A DNA stretch of 8,231 nt from Pseudomonadota bacterium (GCA_023428515.1 JAEYXI010000108.1:1-8231); one strand, 5' to 3'; positions 1 to 6,116 are shown, counted from the first letter of the stretch. Notes: generated by a model not told the origin, from the letters alone. Program-made: numbers and translations.

Positions 1-62
1 TATCAATTCGGGAACGTCTTCGCTATCAGGGTCGCGCATCGGGCATCCGGATATTGATCACT

Positions 63-443
63 ATGGCGCGGCCGGCATTGGACGAAGAGGAAAAACCGCT
101 GGATCCGGCGGTCGAGAATGTGCGCAAGAAGCTGGTCCGCTTCATCGCCATCAATCTCGGCCTGCTGTTCATCGCCCTTATGGCGGTGGTAGGCGCGCTT
201 GTCTACAAGTCGCGCACCGCGGCGCCGCCAGCCGACGCCGTCCCGGGGATCGAGGTGCCGTCGCCGGAGGGCGTGGTCGAGGGACAGATACCGGTGCCGG
301 AAGGCGCGCGCATCGTCTCGCAATCGCTGTCGGGCAACCGCCTCTCGCTGGCGCTCGAACTGCCGGACGGGGGCCGCGCCATCTACGTCTACGATACACT
401 GTCGAAGCGTGTGGTCGGCCGCTTCGCGATCGTTCAGGAATGA
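63..443 (+). CDS. Small single-pass membrane protein, conserved-hypothetical type
   Basis: The product is 126 residues if translation starts at the ATG at 63. An in-frame TTG at 54 would add three residues, and neither start has a convincing Shine-Dalgarno sequence. A charged cytoplasmic N-terminus rich in Glu and Lys is followed by one hydrophobic segment at about residues 27-47 (FIAINLGLLFIALMAVVGAL region). A Pro/Ala-rich linker and a C-terminal domain of about 55 residues with beta-strand character follow (PVPEGARIVS, LSLALELPDG, RAIYVYDT). The likely topology is N-in, with the C-terminal domain in the periplasm. The layout resembles small alphaproteobacterial proteins of the DUF6476 kind, but that match is from memory and unverified. 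No catalytic motif is visible. The stop overlaps the start of the downstream VOC gene (ATGA), so the two are probably co-translated. The function is unknown. Confidence 0.75.
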   Translation: MARPALDEEEKPLDPAVENVRKKLVRFIAINLGLLFIALMAVVGALVYKSRTAAPPADAVPGIEVPSPEGVVEGQIPVPEGARIVSQSLSGNRLSLALELPDGGRAIYVYDTLSKRVVGRFAIVQE

Positions 444-832
444 GCGAGAAGCGCATCGCGACGTTGGCGCTCGTCGTTCGTGACTACGACGAGGCGATCG
501 CCTGGTATGTCGAAAAGCTCGGCTTCGCATTGGCCGAGGATGCCGACCTCAACGGCGGCAAGCGCTGGGTGACGCTGTCGGCCGGCAAGGACGGTGCGCG
601 GCTGCTGCTCGCCAGAGCTGATGGCGAGAGGCAGGCTGCCCGTATCGGCGACCAGACCGGCGGGCGCGTCCTCTTGTTCCTGGAGACCGACGATTTCGCC
701 CGCGATCATGCGGCGATGCTGGCGAAAGGCGTCGTCTTCCAGGAGGAGCCGCGCCACGAAGCCTACGGGACCGTCGCCGTCTTTGCCGATCTCTACGGTA
801 ATCTCTGGGACCTGATCGAGCCCAAGCGCTAG
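440..832 (+). CDS. VOC-superfamily (glyoxalase/bleomycin-resistance/dioxygenase fold) protein
   Basis: The product is 130 residues, the usual length for a single-domain VOC protein. It shows the two expected beta-alpha-beta-beta-beta halves. The first has the VVRDYDEAIAWYVEKLGF signature (residues 12-29). The second begins near VLLFLETDDFARDHAAMLAKG (77-97) and ends with the characteristic GTVAVFADLYGNLWDLIEP strand pair (110-128). Glu127 sits where VOC enzymes usually have their last metal ligand. The first-strand position that often carries His is not His here (IATLALVV), so metal binding and enzymatic activity are uncertain. Family members include glyoxalase I, epimerases, extradiol dioxygenases and drug-binding proteins, and the sequence does not choose among them. 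The ATG overlaps the upstream stop (ATGA), and the only purine-rich stretch (AGGA) is too close to serve as a normal ribosome-binding site. Translation is therefore probably coupled to the membrane protein gene. Confidence 0.88.
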   Translation: MSEKRIATLALVVRDYDEAIAWYVEKLGFALAEDADLNGGKRWVTLSAGKDGARLLLARADGERQAARIGDQTGGRVLLFLETDDFARDHAAMLAKGVVFQEEPRHEAYGTVAVFADLYGNLWDLIEPKR

Positions 833-888
833 TTCGGCCGCACTTTGACTGCCGAAAGATGCGTCTGAAACAACTCTCAGAAGCGCAG

Positions 889-917
889 TTGCTTTTTGCG
901 GAATGCCAGCCTATATC
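889..917 (+). promoter_or_regulatory. Sigma-70-type promoter of the tRNA-Glu gene
   Basis: TTGCTT at 889-894 and TATATC at 912-917 are separated by exactly 17 nt, with CTATAT at 911-916 matching the usual rhizobial -10 form. The -10 ends 14 nt before the first base of the mature tRNA, which would give a leader of about 7-8 nt, as expected for a tRNA gene. The assignment rests on sequence pattern and position only. Confidence 0.65.
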
Positions 918-931
918 GCGGACTTCTGCAC

Positions 932-1006
932 GCGCCCATCGTCTAGCGGTCAGGACGGCGCCCTCTCACGGCGCAAACCGGGGTTCGATTCCCCGTGGGC
1001 GTACCA
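932..1006 (+). tRNA. tRNA-Glu (anticodon CTC), CCA encoded
   Basis: The cloverleaf folds completely by hand. The acceptor stem is 932-938 with 996-1002 (six Watson-Crick pairs plus a G1-U72 wobble). The D stem is GTC 941-943 with GAC 954-956 and contains the GCGG loop element. The anticodon stem GCGCC 958-962 pairs with GGCGC 970-974 around the loop CTCTCAC, which places anticodon CTC (reads GAG, Glu) at 965-967. The T stem CGGGG 979-983 pairs with CCCCG 991-995 around TTCGATT. The discriminator is A1003, followed by CCA at 1004-1006. The D-arm sequence GTCTAGCGGTCAGGAC is typical of bacterial tRNA-Glu. No U-run terminator is visible immediately downstream. The 3' end of a tRNA gene is a common integration site, which bears on the odd composition of the following 1.3 kb. 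Confidence 0.96.
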
Positions 1007-1042
1007 ATCTTTCAATAAGTTACCTGGCTGGGCGGTAAACCC

Positions 1043-1062
1043 GTCAAATAACAGTCAAATAA
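1043..1062. repeat. Tandem 9-bp direct repeat next to the tRNA 3' end
   Basis: GTCAAATAA occurs at 1043-1051 and again at 1054-1062, separated by CA, so the two copies are 11 bp apart, about one helical turn. They begin 37 bp after the tRNA CCA. Such phasing would suit two protomers of a DNA-binding protein, for example arm-type sites of an integrase, but nothing else in the window supports that. No third copy was noticed on either strand. Confidence 0.5.
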
Positions 1063-1107
1063 GGCCTCTGAGCGAGCGTGCTTCACCGCTTCGCAGGCGC
1101 CTCGAAT

Positions 1108-1362
1108 TCAATTCGAGCATTCACGTACCATTTGAACAACACGCTTGCCGTCGCGAAGCACGACCCGTTGAACAAATTCGCAATTGCAGTTGTTGTTCCA
1201 GCCCTGGTTACCGTACCGAACGGTCCAGCAACCATAGTAGGGTCCAATCTGGTATCGGAAGCCCTTCCAGAAGTAGGGCTCTTTCGCGCCAGCAGCCTGC
1301 GTAGGACCTGAAAACACCACCGCGCCCAGTGCTATCAGTACCGCGCCAACAACAGTTTTCAT
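1108..1362 (-). CDS. Small exported Cys-containing protein of unknown function
   Basis: The product is 84 residues. The ATG at 1362 is preceded by GGAAGGAG with 6 nt spacing, which selects this start over the much longer open frame extending to 1590. The N-terminus (MKTVVGAVLIALGAVVFSGPTQA) is a typical Sec signal peptide, with likely cleavage after TQA at about residue 23. The mature part of about 61 residues is aromatic-rich (YFWKGFRY, GPYYGCWTVRY, GNQGWNNNCNCEF). It holds four cysteines (45, 59, 61, 82), enough for two disulfides, and ends in a basic beta-like stretch (VVLRDGKRVVQMVREC). I do not recognise the family. Codons such as ATA, GTA, ACT and many GTT are frequent here but scarce in the oxidoreductase genes downstream, hinting at a different origin. 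It lies alone on the minus strand, convergent with the tRNA gene. An extracytoplasmic location is well supported; the role is unknown. Confidence 0.8.
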   Translation of the reverse strand: MKTVVGAVLIALGAVVFSGPTQAAGAKEPYFWKGFRYQIGPYYGCWTVRYGNQGWNNNCNCEFVQRVVLRDGKRVVQMVRECSN

Positions 1363-1653
1363 GACAATCTCCTTCCGAGACTTGCTTTGCACGAACTGGG
1401 TTTCCGAAAAAGGGCTGCTGCTCCGTGGTTCTGGAAAGCGGCGGGTAGTTAACCGGAAGCCCTGTTCCATTGGGGGGACAACCCCGCATTGAAACCTAAA
1501 CGATCCAGAAAAGGTTCCCGCCATTCCAGACGGATGATCTTCTCGCGTGTCTCTAACGGGTTCGTCGTCGCTCGGACCTTGTGGACCCAAGGGTTATCCC
1601 TGGCGCCTTCGGCTTTTTCTCGTCAGGCCGGCTCTTGAAGCGGCAATGGCCCG
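1363..1653. other. Intergenic stretch of 291 bases with no convincing gene
   Basis: Both strands were inspected. The open frames here run into neighbouring genes and have Arg/Ser/Pro-rich shadow composition without ribosome-binding sites. The promoter of the 84-residue gene must lie in the left part, but no confident -35/-10 pair was found. Small inverted repeats occur (GGGG-ACAA-CCCC at 1474-1485 and an imperfect CCAAGGG/CCCTGG pair at 1587-1603). Neither is followed by a proper U-run hairpin. Confidence 0.5.
1369..1376 (-). promoter_or_regulatory. Ribosome-binding site that sets the start of the 84-residue protein
   Basis: On the minus strand this reads GGAAGGAG, and its AAGGAG core ends 6 nt before the ATG at 1362. 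It is a strong Shine-Dalgarno match and makes the upstream in-frame ATG at 1590 an unlikely start. Confidence 0.75.
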
Positions 1654-2034
1654 CTAATCGAGAATCCGAAAGTAATACACGTCGACGAAGCGACCACGAA
1701 CATCATTCTCGACCTTCCCCCTCAATTCGAGAACTGTCGTGCTGGTCACATCCCGGCCTCGCCAAAATTCACGCTCGATTCGGACGCGAATATCTCCTGT
1801 CGCATCTCGGAACAGATATTGCGCCCTCCGTACCTCCTTTTTCAGGGAGCCTGTCAGAGACACGCGGCTGCCAACACGCGCGGCCCTCACCTGTTCTACG
1901 GTCGTCATGTTGGATTGGGCGGAGCCAGAGAACTGTGCAGATGCCGAGCTGTGGAGGGAGACGATCAGGCAAACTGCGGCCAAGGACAGTTTGCCGAAAT
2001 GCATTAGGCGAACCGGAACGCCGTTCAAGTACAT
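1654..2034 (-). CDS. Periplasmic OB-fold stress protein of the YgiW/YdeI (BOF) family
   Basis: The product is 126 residues. The ATG at 2034 is chosen because AGGAGG lies 6 nt upstream; the alternative Met11 at 2004 has no Shine-Dalgarno sequence. The N-terminus carries a signal peptide (hydrophobic core about residues 16-28, cleavage probably after ASA at 33). The mature region matches the BOF pattern: TTVEQVRAARVGSRVSLTGSL (44-64), then the family hallmark YLFRDATGDIRVRIE (73-87), an aromatic W91 in the position usual for the family, and the closing strand LELRGKVEN...FVDVYYFRI (102-124). Proteins of this family in enteric bacteria (YgiW/VisP, YdeI) are periplasmic and are linked to peroxide, acid and metal stress tolerance, with a single OB fold that may bind small ligands. 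That role is transferred from the family. It stands as a single gene, transcribed on the minus strand. Confidence 0.88.
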   Translation of the reverse strand: MYLNGVPVRLMHFGKLSLAAVCLIVSLHSSASAQFSGSAQSNMTTVEQVRAARVGSRVSLTGSLKKEVRRAQYLFRDATGDIRVRIEREFWRGRDVTSTTVLELRGKVENDVRGRFVDVYYFRILD

Positions 2035-2040
2035 CTACAT

Positions 2041-2046
2041 CCTCCT
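2041..2046 (-). promoter_or_regulatory. Ribosome-binding site of the BOF gene, with an adjoining start-stop pair
   Basis: On the minus strand this reads AGGAGG, then ATGTAG, then the real ATG at 2034. The ATG at 2040 touches the Shine-Dalgarno sequence and is followed at once by TAG, so it cannot encode anything. The second ATG has the ideal 6-nt spacing. Confidence 0.75.
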
Positions 2047-2276
2047 ATGCCGCCAGGGCTTGTTGCTGACAATGACCTGCGTACCGGAGAATTGGCAAGC
2101 GGAAAGACCCATCATGCGCTGTCCGCTCGGCAATTGCATTTCTTGGGGTTAGTGGCCCTGCTCATCGGATCGGGAGAGGAGGATGCGCTCGCAAGTCGCC
2201 GCTTTGTTTCGGGGACCCGGCTGGAGGCCGTAGTTGCACCTTCTCCAGAGTTCCAGCACGTCGAAACGACGGATCT

Positions 2277-2297
2277 TCGGTTCTTGTCCAGAACCGA
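2277..2297. other. Perfect 8-bp inverted repeat (hairpin) downstream of the operon
   Basis: TCGGTTCT (2277-2284) and AGAACCGA (2290-2297) are exact reverse complements around the loop TGTCC. In the minus-strand transcript this stem begins 39 nt after the stop codon of the Mo subunit. There is no U-run after it on either strand, so it is not a textbook intrinsic terminator. It could act as a 3'-end stabilising stem or, as DNA, a dyad operator. A second inverted repeat, CCCAGGC 2302-2308 with GCCTGGG 2340-2346, lies between it and the coding end and has a long 31-nt loop. Confidence 0.5.
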
Positions 2298-2336
2298 TAG
2301 TCCCAGGCGGCGAATGATGGAGAGATAATCCCGGCG

Positions 2337-4700
2337 CTAGCCTGGGCTAATCAGGACGTTCTCCCACCAGTCGTCCGCGATGTGAGGTAGCTCGACCGCC
2401 GGTTCCCTGCCTAACAGATGTCCCAACACGCGTGGCGGGGTTAACGGGGTCTGCTGGATACGGCATCCGGTTGCATTGGCGACGGCACAGGCGATCGCGG
2501 CGGGCGGGTTCAGGATGGGAACCTCGCCGGCACCCTTGACGCCCAGCGGCCCGATCGACGGCGCGCCTTCGTAGAGGTCGATCTCGATCGGCAAGGTATC
2601 CTGCGCGAGCGGCACCCGGTAGGTTTCGAGGCTGTTCTGGCGGATGCTGCCGTCCGCGCCGATCGTGTGCTCCTCGTGCAGGGCGTAGCCGATCCCCTGG
2701 GTGACGCCGCCCTGGATCTGTCCATGGATCGCGCGGGGGTTGAGCGCCCGGCCGACGTCCTGCACGACCCGGTAGCTGAGGATGTCCACATGCCCGGTCT
2801 CCGGATCGACGGCGACCTCGCAGTCGTGGACGCTGAAGACGGGGATGTCGATCGCGTCGATGAAGTGGCCTGCCGCGCAGCCGGGCATGGCGGCGACGCC
2901 GGGATTGGTGAAGGAGCCACTGCCGACCACCGGCCCCGTCGCCTGCTGCGCGTGCTGCACGAGCTTCGCAATCGTCATGCCCGATCCTTCGATCGCGGCG
3001 ATCTCGACACGGCCATTGCGTAGCACCAGCCTGTCCGGTTGCGTCTGCAGCAGCTCGCTCGCCGCCTTCAGGATAGCCTCGCGGACATTCTGCGCCGCCG
3101 CCCTGCTGGCAGCGCCGACGGAGACCGTCGTCCGGCCACCGCCGACGCCGAGGTCGAAGCCGGCTGCATCCGTGTCGGCGCTTCGCACGATCACGTCGTC
3201 AGGATGGATGCCGAGTTCGTGCGCGACGATCTGCGGAAGCGCCTGCACCATCGTCCCCTGTCCGATCTCGACGCCGGCCGTGATCAGCGTCGCGCTGCCG
3301 TCGGCGTTGAGGTTGATGGTGGCGGTCGACGGGCCGACGAAGATGAACCAGGTGCCGACAACCGTCGCGCGGCCATAGAGGCGCTCGCCGGCTAGTTCTT
3401 TCTTGGGCGGCGATTTTTCGCGCAGCGCTTCCATGCGGTCGAGCATCGGGCCCAGCACGTTGCCCTCGAACACCTGTCCGGTAGCGCCGAGATCACCGTC
3501 GCCGAGCACGTTGCGCCGCCGGAAGGCGAGCGGGTCCATGCCGATCGCTTGGCAGATCTCGTCGGTGTGCCGTTCCAGGGCGAAGGTGTTGTAGACCCCG
3601 TTGCATGCGCGGAAAGCGCCGTTCGGCGGGGTGTTGGTGTAGACGGCGCGGCTCGCAAGCTTGACGGCGCCGAGCTTATAGTTGCCGGTGAGCGTGTGCG
3701 CCGTCATCGTGGTGAGGAATATCTGTTCGCCGCCATAGGCGCCGCAATCCATCAGCACCACCGCCTCGCGGCCGACGATCTCGCCGTCGCGCGTCACCGC
3801 CGAGCGGATCTTGATGTCGGCGTTCTCGCGGCACAGACAGGTCAGCATCTCCTCCTGCCGCGAATAGACGAGGCGGACCGGCCGGCCGGACTTGCGAGCA
3901 AGGATCGCCGCATAGGGTTCCAGCGTGCAGTCGAATTTCTGGCCGAAGCCTCCCCCCACCGGCGGAACGGTGACGCGGACCTGGGATGCCGGGACGCCGA
4001 GCAGTTTCGCGGTCTGGTTCCTCACGGTCCAGGGCACCTGCGTCGACGTTTCGATATGGTAGCGGCTGTCCTCGAAGCTGGCGATCGCGGCGCGGGGCTC
4101 GAGCGAGACATGGTTCTGCCGACCGACCCGAAAGCAGCTCTCGACGACAACGACGTCGTCGCGTGCGAATGCCGCCGCCGTGTCGCCACGGACCACGGTC
4201 GCTTCCCAGGCGATATTGCCACCGCGCGCGCCGCCCTCGAACAGCACCTCGTAGCTCTTCCAGTCGGGATGGACGAGCGGAGCGCGCGGCGCCAGCGCGT
4301 CGGCCATGGTGAGCACGGCGGGAAGCGGCTCCAACTCGACTTCGATCGCCTCTGCGGCGGCCCGCGCCTGCTCGTAGGTGTCGGCCGCCACCGCGGCGAT
4401 CTGTTCGCCGTGGAAGCGGATGACGCCGGAGGCGAAGAGCGGATGGTCGGCGATACCGATGCCGTGCATGCCCGGCGCGTCCTCGGCCATTGCGATGGCT
4501 CTTACGCCCGGCATCTGCCTGGCTCTTGACGGATCGATCTTCACGATGCGCGCCGAAGCGACTTCCGATCGCAGAATCGCCGCATGTAGCATGCCTGGCG
4601 CGGCGCGGTCGATCGTGTAGCGCGTCCGGCCGAAGAGCTTGTCGCGGGCGTCGCGCCGAGGCAGGTTCATCGTCACCTGGGAGGGATCGGGAGCAGCCAT
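2337..4700 (-). CDS. Molybdopterin-binding (large) subunit of a xanthine dehydrogenase-family molybdenum hydroxylase
   Basis: The product is 787 residues, the normal size for a stand-alone CoxL/HcrA-type Mo subunit. The N-terminal a/b-hammerhead domain spans about 17-130 (RRDARDKLFGRTRYTID...; FHGEQIAAVAADTYEQARAA). The Mo-cofactor domains follow. Visible motifs are the GGGFGQK loop (249-255), the active-site Arg loop PPNGAFRACNGVY (358-370), GVEIGQGTMVQALPQIVAHEL (476-496), GGGRTTVSVGAASRAA (520-535), QGGVTQGIGYALHEE (663-677) and GVKGAGEVP (720-728). Glu725 in the last is the expected catalytic base. The family uses water to hydroxylate aldehydes, purines or N-heterocycles in the cytosol and passes electrons to the Fe-S subunit. 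The loop after Arg364 reads ACN, where xanthine dehydrogenases have GFG and CO dehydrogenase has CSF, so the substrate is open. The start at 4700 has GAGG upstream and lies 3 nt after the Fe-S gene stop, a tight coupling. Confidence 0.93.
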   Translation of the reverse strand: MAAPDPSQVTMNLPRRDARDKLFGRTRYTIDRAAPGMLHAAILRSEVASARIVKIDPSRARQMPGVRAIAMAEDAPGMHGIGIADHPLFASGVIRFHGEQIAAVAADTYEQARAAAEAIEVELEPLPAVLTMADALAPRAPLVHPDWKSYEVLFEGGARGGNIAWEATVVRGDTAAAFARDDVVVVESCFRVGRQNHVSLEPRAAIASFEDSRYHIETSTQVPWTVRNQTAKLLGVPASQVRVTVPPVGGGFGQKFDCTLEPYAAILARKSGRPVRLVYSRQEEMLTCLCRENADIKIRSAVTRDGEIVGREAVVLMDCGAYGGEQIFLTTMTAHTLTGNYKLGAVKLASRAVYTNTPPNGAFRACNGVYNTFALERHTDEICQAIGMDPLAFRRRNVLGDGDLGATGQVFEGNVLGPMLDRMEALREKSPPKKELAGERLYGRATVVGTWFIFVGPSTATINLNADGSATLITAGVEIGQGTMVQALPQIVAHELGIHPDDVIVRSADTDAAGFDLGVGGGRTTVSVGAASRAAAQNVREAILKAASELLQTQPDRLVLRNGRVEIAAIEGSGMTIAKLVQHAQQATGPVVGSGSFTNPGVAAMPGCAAGHFIDAIDIPVFSVHDCEVAVDPETGHVDILSYRVVQDVGRALNPRAIHGQIQGGVTQGIGYALHEEHTIGADGSIRQNSLETYRVPLAQDTLPIEIDLYEGAPSIGPLGVKGAGEVPILNPPAAIACAVANATGCRIQQTPLTPPRVLGHLLGREPAVELPHIADDWWENVLISPG

Positions 4701-4703
4701 CGT

Positions 4704-5162
4704 TCAACCTCGTCTTGCAAGCGCGACCGCCGCGTCGACGACACGCTCGTAACCAGTGCAGCGGCAGATGTTGCCGACCAGCGCAGCCTTTATCTCGTCG
4801 CGCCCTGCGCCCGGCCTTTTCCGGAAGAAGGCGGTCAGCGCCATCAGGATGCCCGGAAAGCACATGCCGCACTGGACCACGTCGTGCTCTTCCATGACCT
4901 CCTGAAGCGGGGAAGGCTTGCCTTCGGCGGAGAGCGCCTCGACGGTCCGGACCTCGCATCCTTCGACCGCGCCGAGCGGCGCCAGGCACGAAACGACGGC
5001 CCGCCCGTCGAGGTGGACCGTGCAGGCGCCGCAGATGCCTTCGCGGCAGACCGGTTTCGCGCCGGTCAGATGGTACTCGTCGCGCAATATGTCGATGAGC
5101 GGCGTCATCGGATCGCGGGTCGAGGTCCGGCTTTCGCCGTTGATCACGAAGCTGGTGGTCAT
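4704..5162 (-). CDS. [2Fe-2S] subunit of the molybdenum hydroxylase
   Basis: The product is 152 residues from the ATG at 5162, the usual length for CoxS/HcrC-type subunits. The open frame extends 54 codons further upstream, but that part is Arg/Ser-rich, overlaps the FAD gene and has no similarity to the family. A purine-rich AAGGCGGAA stretch lies just before the chosen start. The N-terminal plant-ferredoxin-like domain binds the first cluster through Cys39, Cys44, Cys47 (CREGICGAC) and Cys59. The C-terminal helical domain binds the second through CGMC (98-101) and CRC (133-135), followed by the usual TGY. All eight cluster ligands are present. It carries electrons from the Mo centre to the FAD subunit. 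It sits 28 nt after the FAD gene and 3 nt before the Mo gene, in the order FAD, Fe-S, Mo typical of these operons. Confidence 0.94.
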   Translation of the reverse strand: MTTSFVINGESRTSTRDPMTPLIDILRDEYHLTGAKPVCREGICGACTVHLDGRAVVSCLAPLGAVEGCEVRTVEALSAEGKPSPLQEVMEEHDVVQCGMCFPGILMALTAFFRKRPGAGRDEIKAALVGNICRCTGYERVVDAAVALARRG

Positions 5163-5190
5163 GAGATTCCGCCTTCGACTGCTCTCGTTC

Positions 5191-6054
5191 TCAATGCGCG
5201 GCGGCCAGGACGGCCCGTGATGCCCGCCGGACGAGTGCCGGCAGGACCTGCACGCGATACCATGCCGGCGCCTCGACGCTGTCGCGCCCGATAAAGAACC
5301 CCGAGGCGGTCTCGGCGAAGTCATGCGCCGTTTCTGGATCGAGCTTGCGGCCGCAAAGCTGGTCCTCGAGTTGCGTCCATCGCCGCGCCGTGGCTTCCAC
5401 GGAGCCCACCGCGACCCTGACGTCGTCGACAGTGTCCCCGGCGCCCAGGGATGCCGCCATGCTGACGATCGCCGCCGGATAGTCGCCTGCCTTGCGAAGC
5501 GGCAGCCGAATGTGAGCGGTCGACGTCGGCCGGCGCGCTATGACGATGGCCGTCAGCAAGCTTCCGGCAGGAAGCGTCCGGCGGTGTTCCAGGAACGAGC
5601 CGATGGAAAGCCGCTGCATGCCGCCGGGTCCGCCGAGCTCGACCGCTGCGTCAAGCGACAGGAGCGCCGGCGCCAGGTCGGATGCTGCGAAATCGGCGGC
5701 GCAGAGATTGCCGCCGACCGTCGCCATCTGCCGAACCGCCGGGTTCGCGGCGCTGCCGGCCGCGATCGACAGCCCTTCGCACTGCCGGATGCCGGCGAGC
5801 GCCGCCGCGAGCCTTTCATGGGTCACGCATGCGCCGATGCGAATCTCGTCTTCGGTGATGTCGACAGTGTTCAGTTCCGGGATAGCGCCGATGCCGACGT
5901 AAAAGGGCAGGTGGGTCTCGCCCCTGATCGGCGCCCGCATGATCCATGTCCCGCCGGCAAGCGCGGCGCCTTCCGTTCCCCTCTCGGCCAGGGCGGCCAG
6001 CGCACCCGCCAGGTCGCTGGCGATGACTAGTCTCTCGTGGCTTTCGGCTGGCAC
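5191..6054 (-). CDS. FAD-binding subunit of the molybdenum hydroxylase
   Basis: The product is 287 residues, matching CoxM/HcrB-type subunits. The start is GTG at 6054, supported by GAGGAG 7 nt upstream and by the length. The open frame continues far upstream as an out-of-frame shadow of the permease gene. The N-terminal FAD domain holds the AGGTW pyrophosphate-binding loop (33-37). The second FAD motif, ATVGGNLCAADFAASDLAPALL, starts at about 111, with TVGGN at 112-116. The C-terminal CO-dehydrogenase flavoprotein-type domain runs from about 180 (LPLRKAGDYPAAIVSMAASL, then DVRVAVGSVEATARR). It takes electrons from the 2Fe-2S subunit and hands them to NAD+ or a respiratory acceptor; which one is not readable here. 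No extra Fe-S-binding cysteine insert like that of 4-hydroxybenzoyl-CoA reductase is apparent. It lies 62 nt after the permease and 28 nt before the Fe-S gene. Confidence 0.93.
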   Translation of the reverse strand: MPAESHERLVIASDLAGALAALAERGTEGAALAGGTWIMRAPIRGETHLPFYVGIGAIPELNTVDITEDEIRIGACVTHERLAAALAGIRQCEGLSIAAGSAANPAVRQMATVGGNLCAADFAASDLAPALLSLDAAVELGGPGGMQRLSIGSFLEHRRTLPAGSLLTAIVIARRPTSTAHIRLPLRKAGDYPAAIVSMAASLGAGDTVDDVRVAVGSVEATARRWTQLEDQLCGRKLDPETAHDFAETASGFFIGRDSVEAPAWYRVQVLPALVRRASRAVLAAAH

Positions 6055-6061
6055 GCGCTGG

Positions 6062-6067
6062 CTCCTC
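6062..6067 (-). promoter_or_regulatory. Ribosome-binding site supporting the GTG start of the FAD subunit
   Basis: On the minus strand this reads GAGGAG, ending 7 nt before the GTG at 6054. It is the best Shine-Dalgarno match in the 62-nt permease-FAD gap and rules out a leaderless or further-upstream start. Confidence 0.75.
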
Positions 6068-6116
6068 TGATGCGCCGACAATGCGGAGGGATGAATCGGC
6101 AGTGTTCGGTTGAGTT

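Larger units (their letters stand above)
2035..2336. other. Intergenic stretch of 302 bases between the BOF gene and the oxidoreductase operon end
   Basis: No gene is supported. A plus-strand frame at 2047-2328 and a start-less minus-strand frame at 2149-2340 are both open, but neither has an initiation region or a recognisable product. The stretch should contain the BOF promoter (right of 2046, minus strand) and the 3' untranslated end of the molybdenum hydroxylase operon, including the perfect hairpin at 2277-2297. No confident promoter could be placed. Confidence 0.5.

Noticed and set aside
1..57. Possible C-terminal tail of an upstream plus-strand gene (18 codons ending in TGA at 55-57).
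   Set aside because: The fragment is too short to show any family or codon signal, and the frame is open only because the window begins there.
833..897. Intrinsic terminator after the VOC gene (TTCGGC 833-838 with GCCGAA 851-856; CAACT 871-875 with AGTTG 887-891 before a short T-run).
   Set aside because: The first stem has a 12-nt loop and no U-run. The second has only 5 bp with an 11-nt loop and overlaps the tRNA promoter -35 region.
903..1304. Plus-strand open frame of 133 codons.
   Set aside because: It runs straight through the tRNA-Glu gene and across the oppositely oriented 84-residue gene, and its composition is Arg/Ser-rich shadow.
1363..1590. N-terminal extension of the 84-residue protein up to an ATG at 1590.
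   Set aside because: It would bury a good signal peptide in mid-protein and ignore the strong ribosome-binding site at 1369-1376.
1601..1618. Terminator-like GCC-TTC-GGC followed by five T on the plus strand.
   Set aside because: A 3-bp stem is too weak, and no plus-strand gene ends nearby.
2047..2340. Plus-strand frame 2047-2328 and minus-strand frame 2149-2340 as genes or gene remnants.
   Set aside because: The first lacks a ribosome-binding site and a recognisable product. The second has no ATG, and neither strand gives a convincing family match. A decayed fragment remains possible.
3597..3626. Aerobic CO dehydrogenase (CoxL) identity for the Mo subunit because of the Cys in the active-site loop.
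   Set aside because: The Cys is one residue later than in the AYRCSF motif that binds the Cu-S-Mo site, and the CSF residues are absent.
5163..5324. Longer version of the [2Fe-2S] subunit starting at 5324.
   Set aside because: The extra 54 residues overlap the FAD gene, are low-complexity Arg/Ser/Gly, and are absent from the family's usual architecture.
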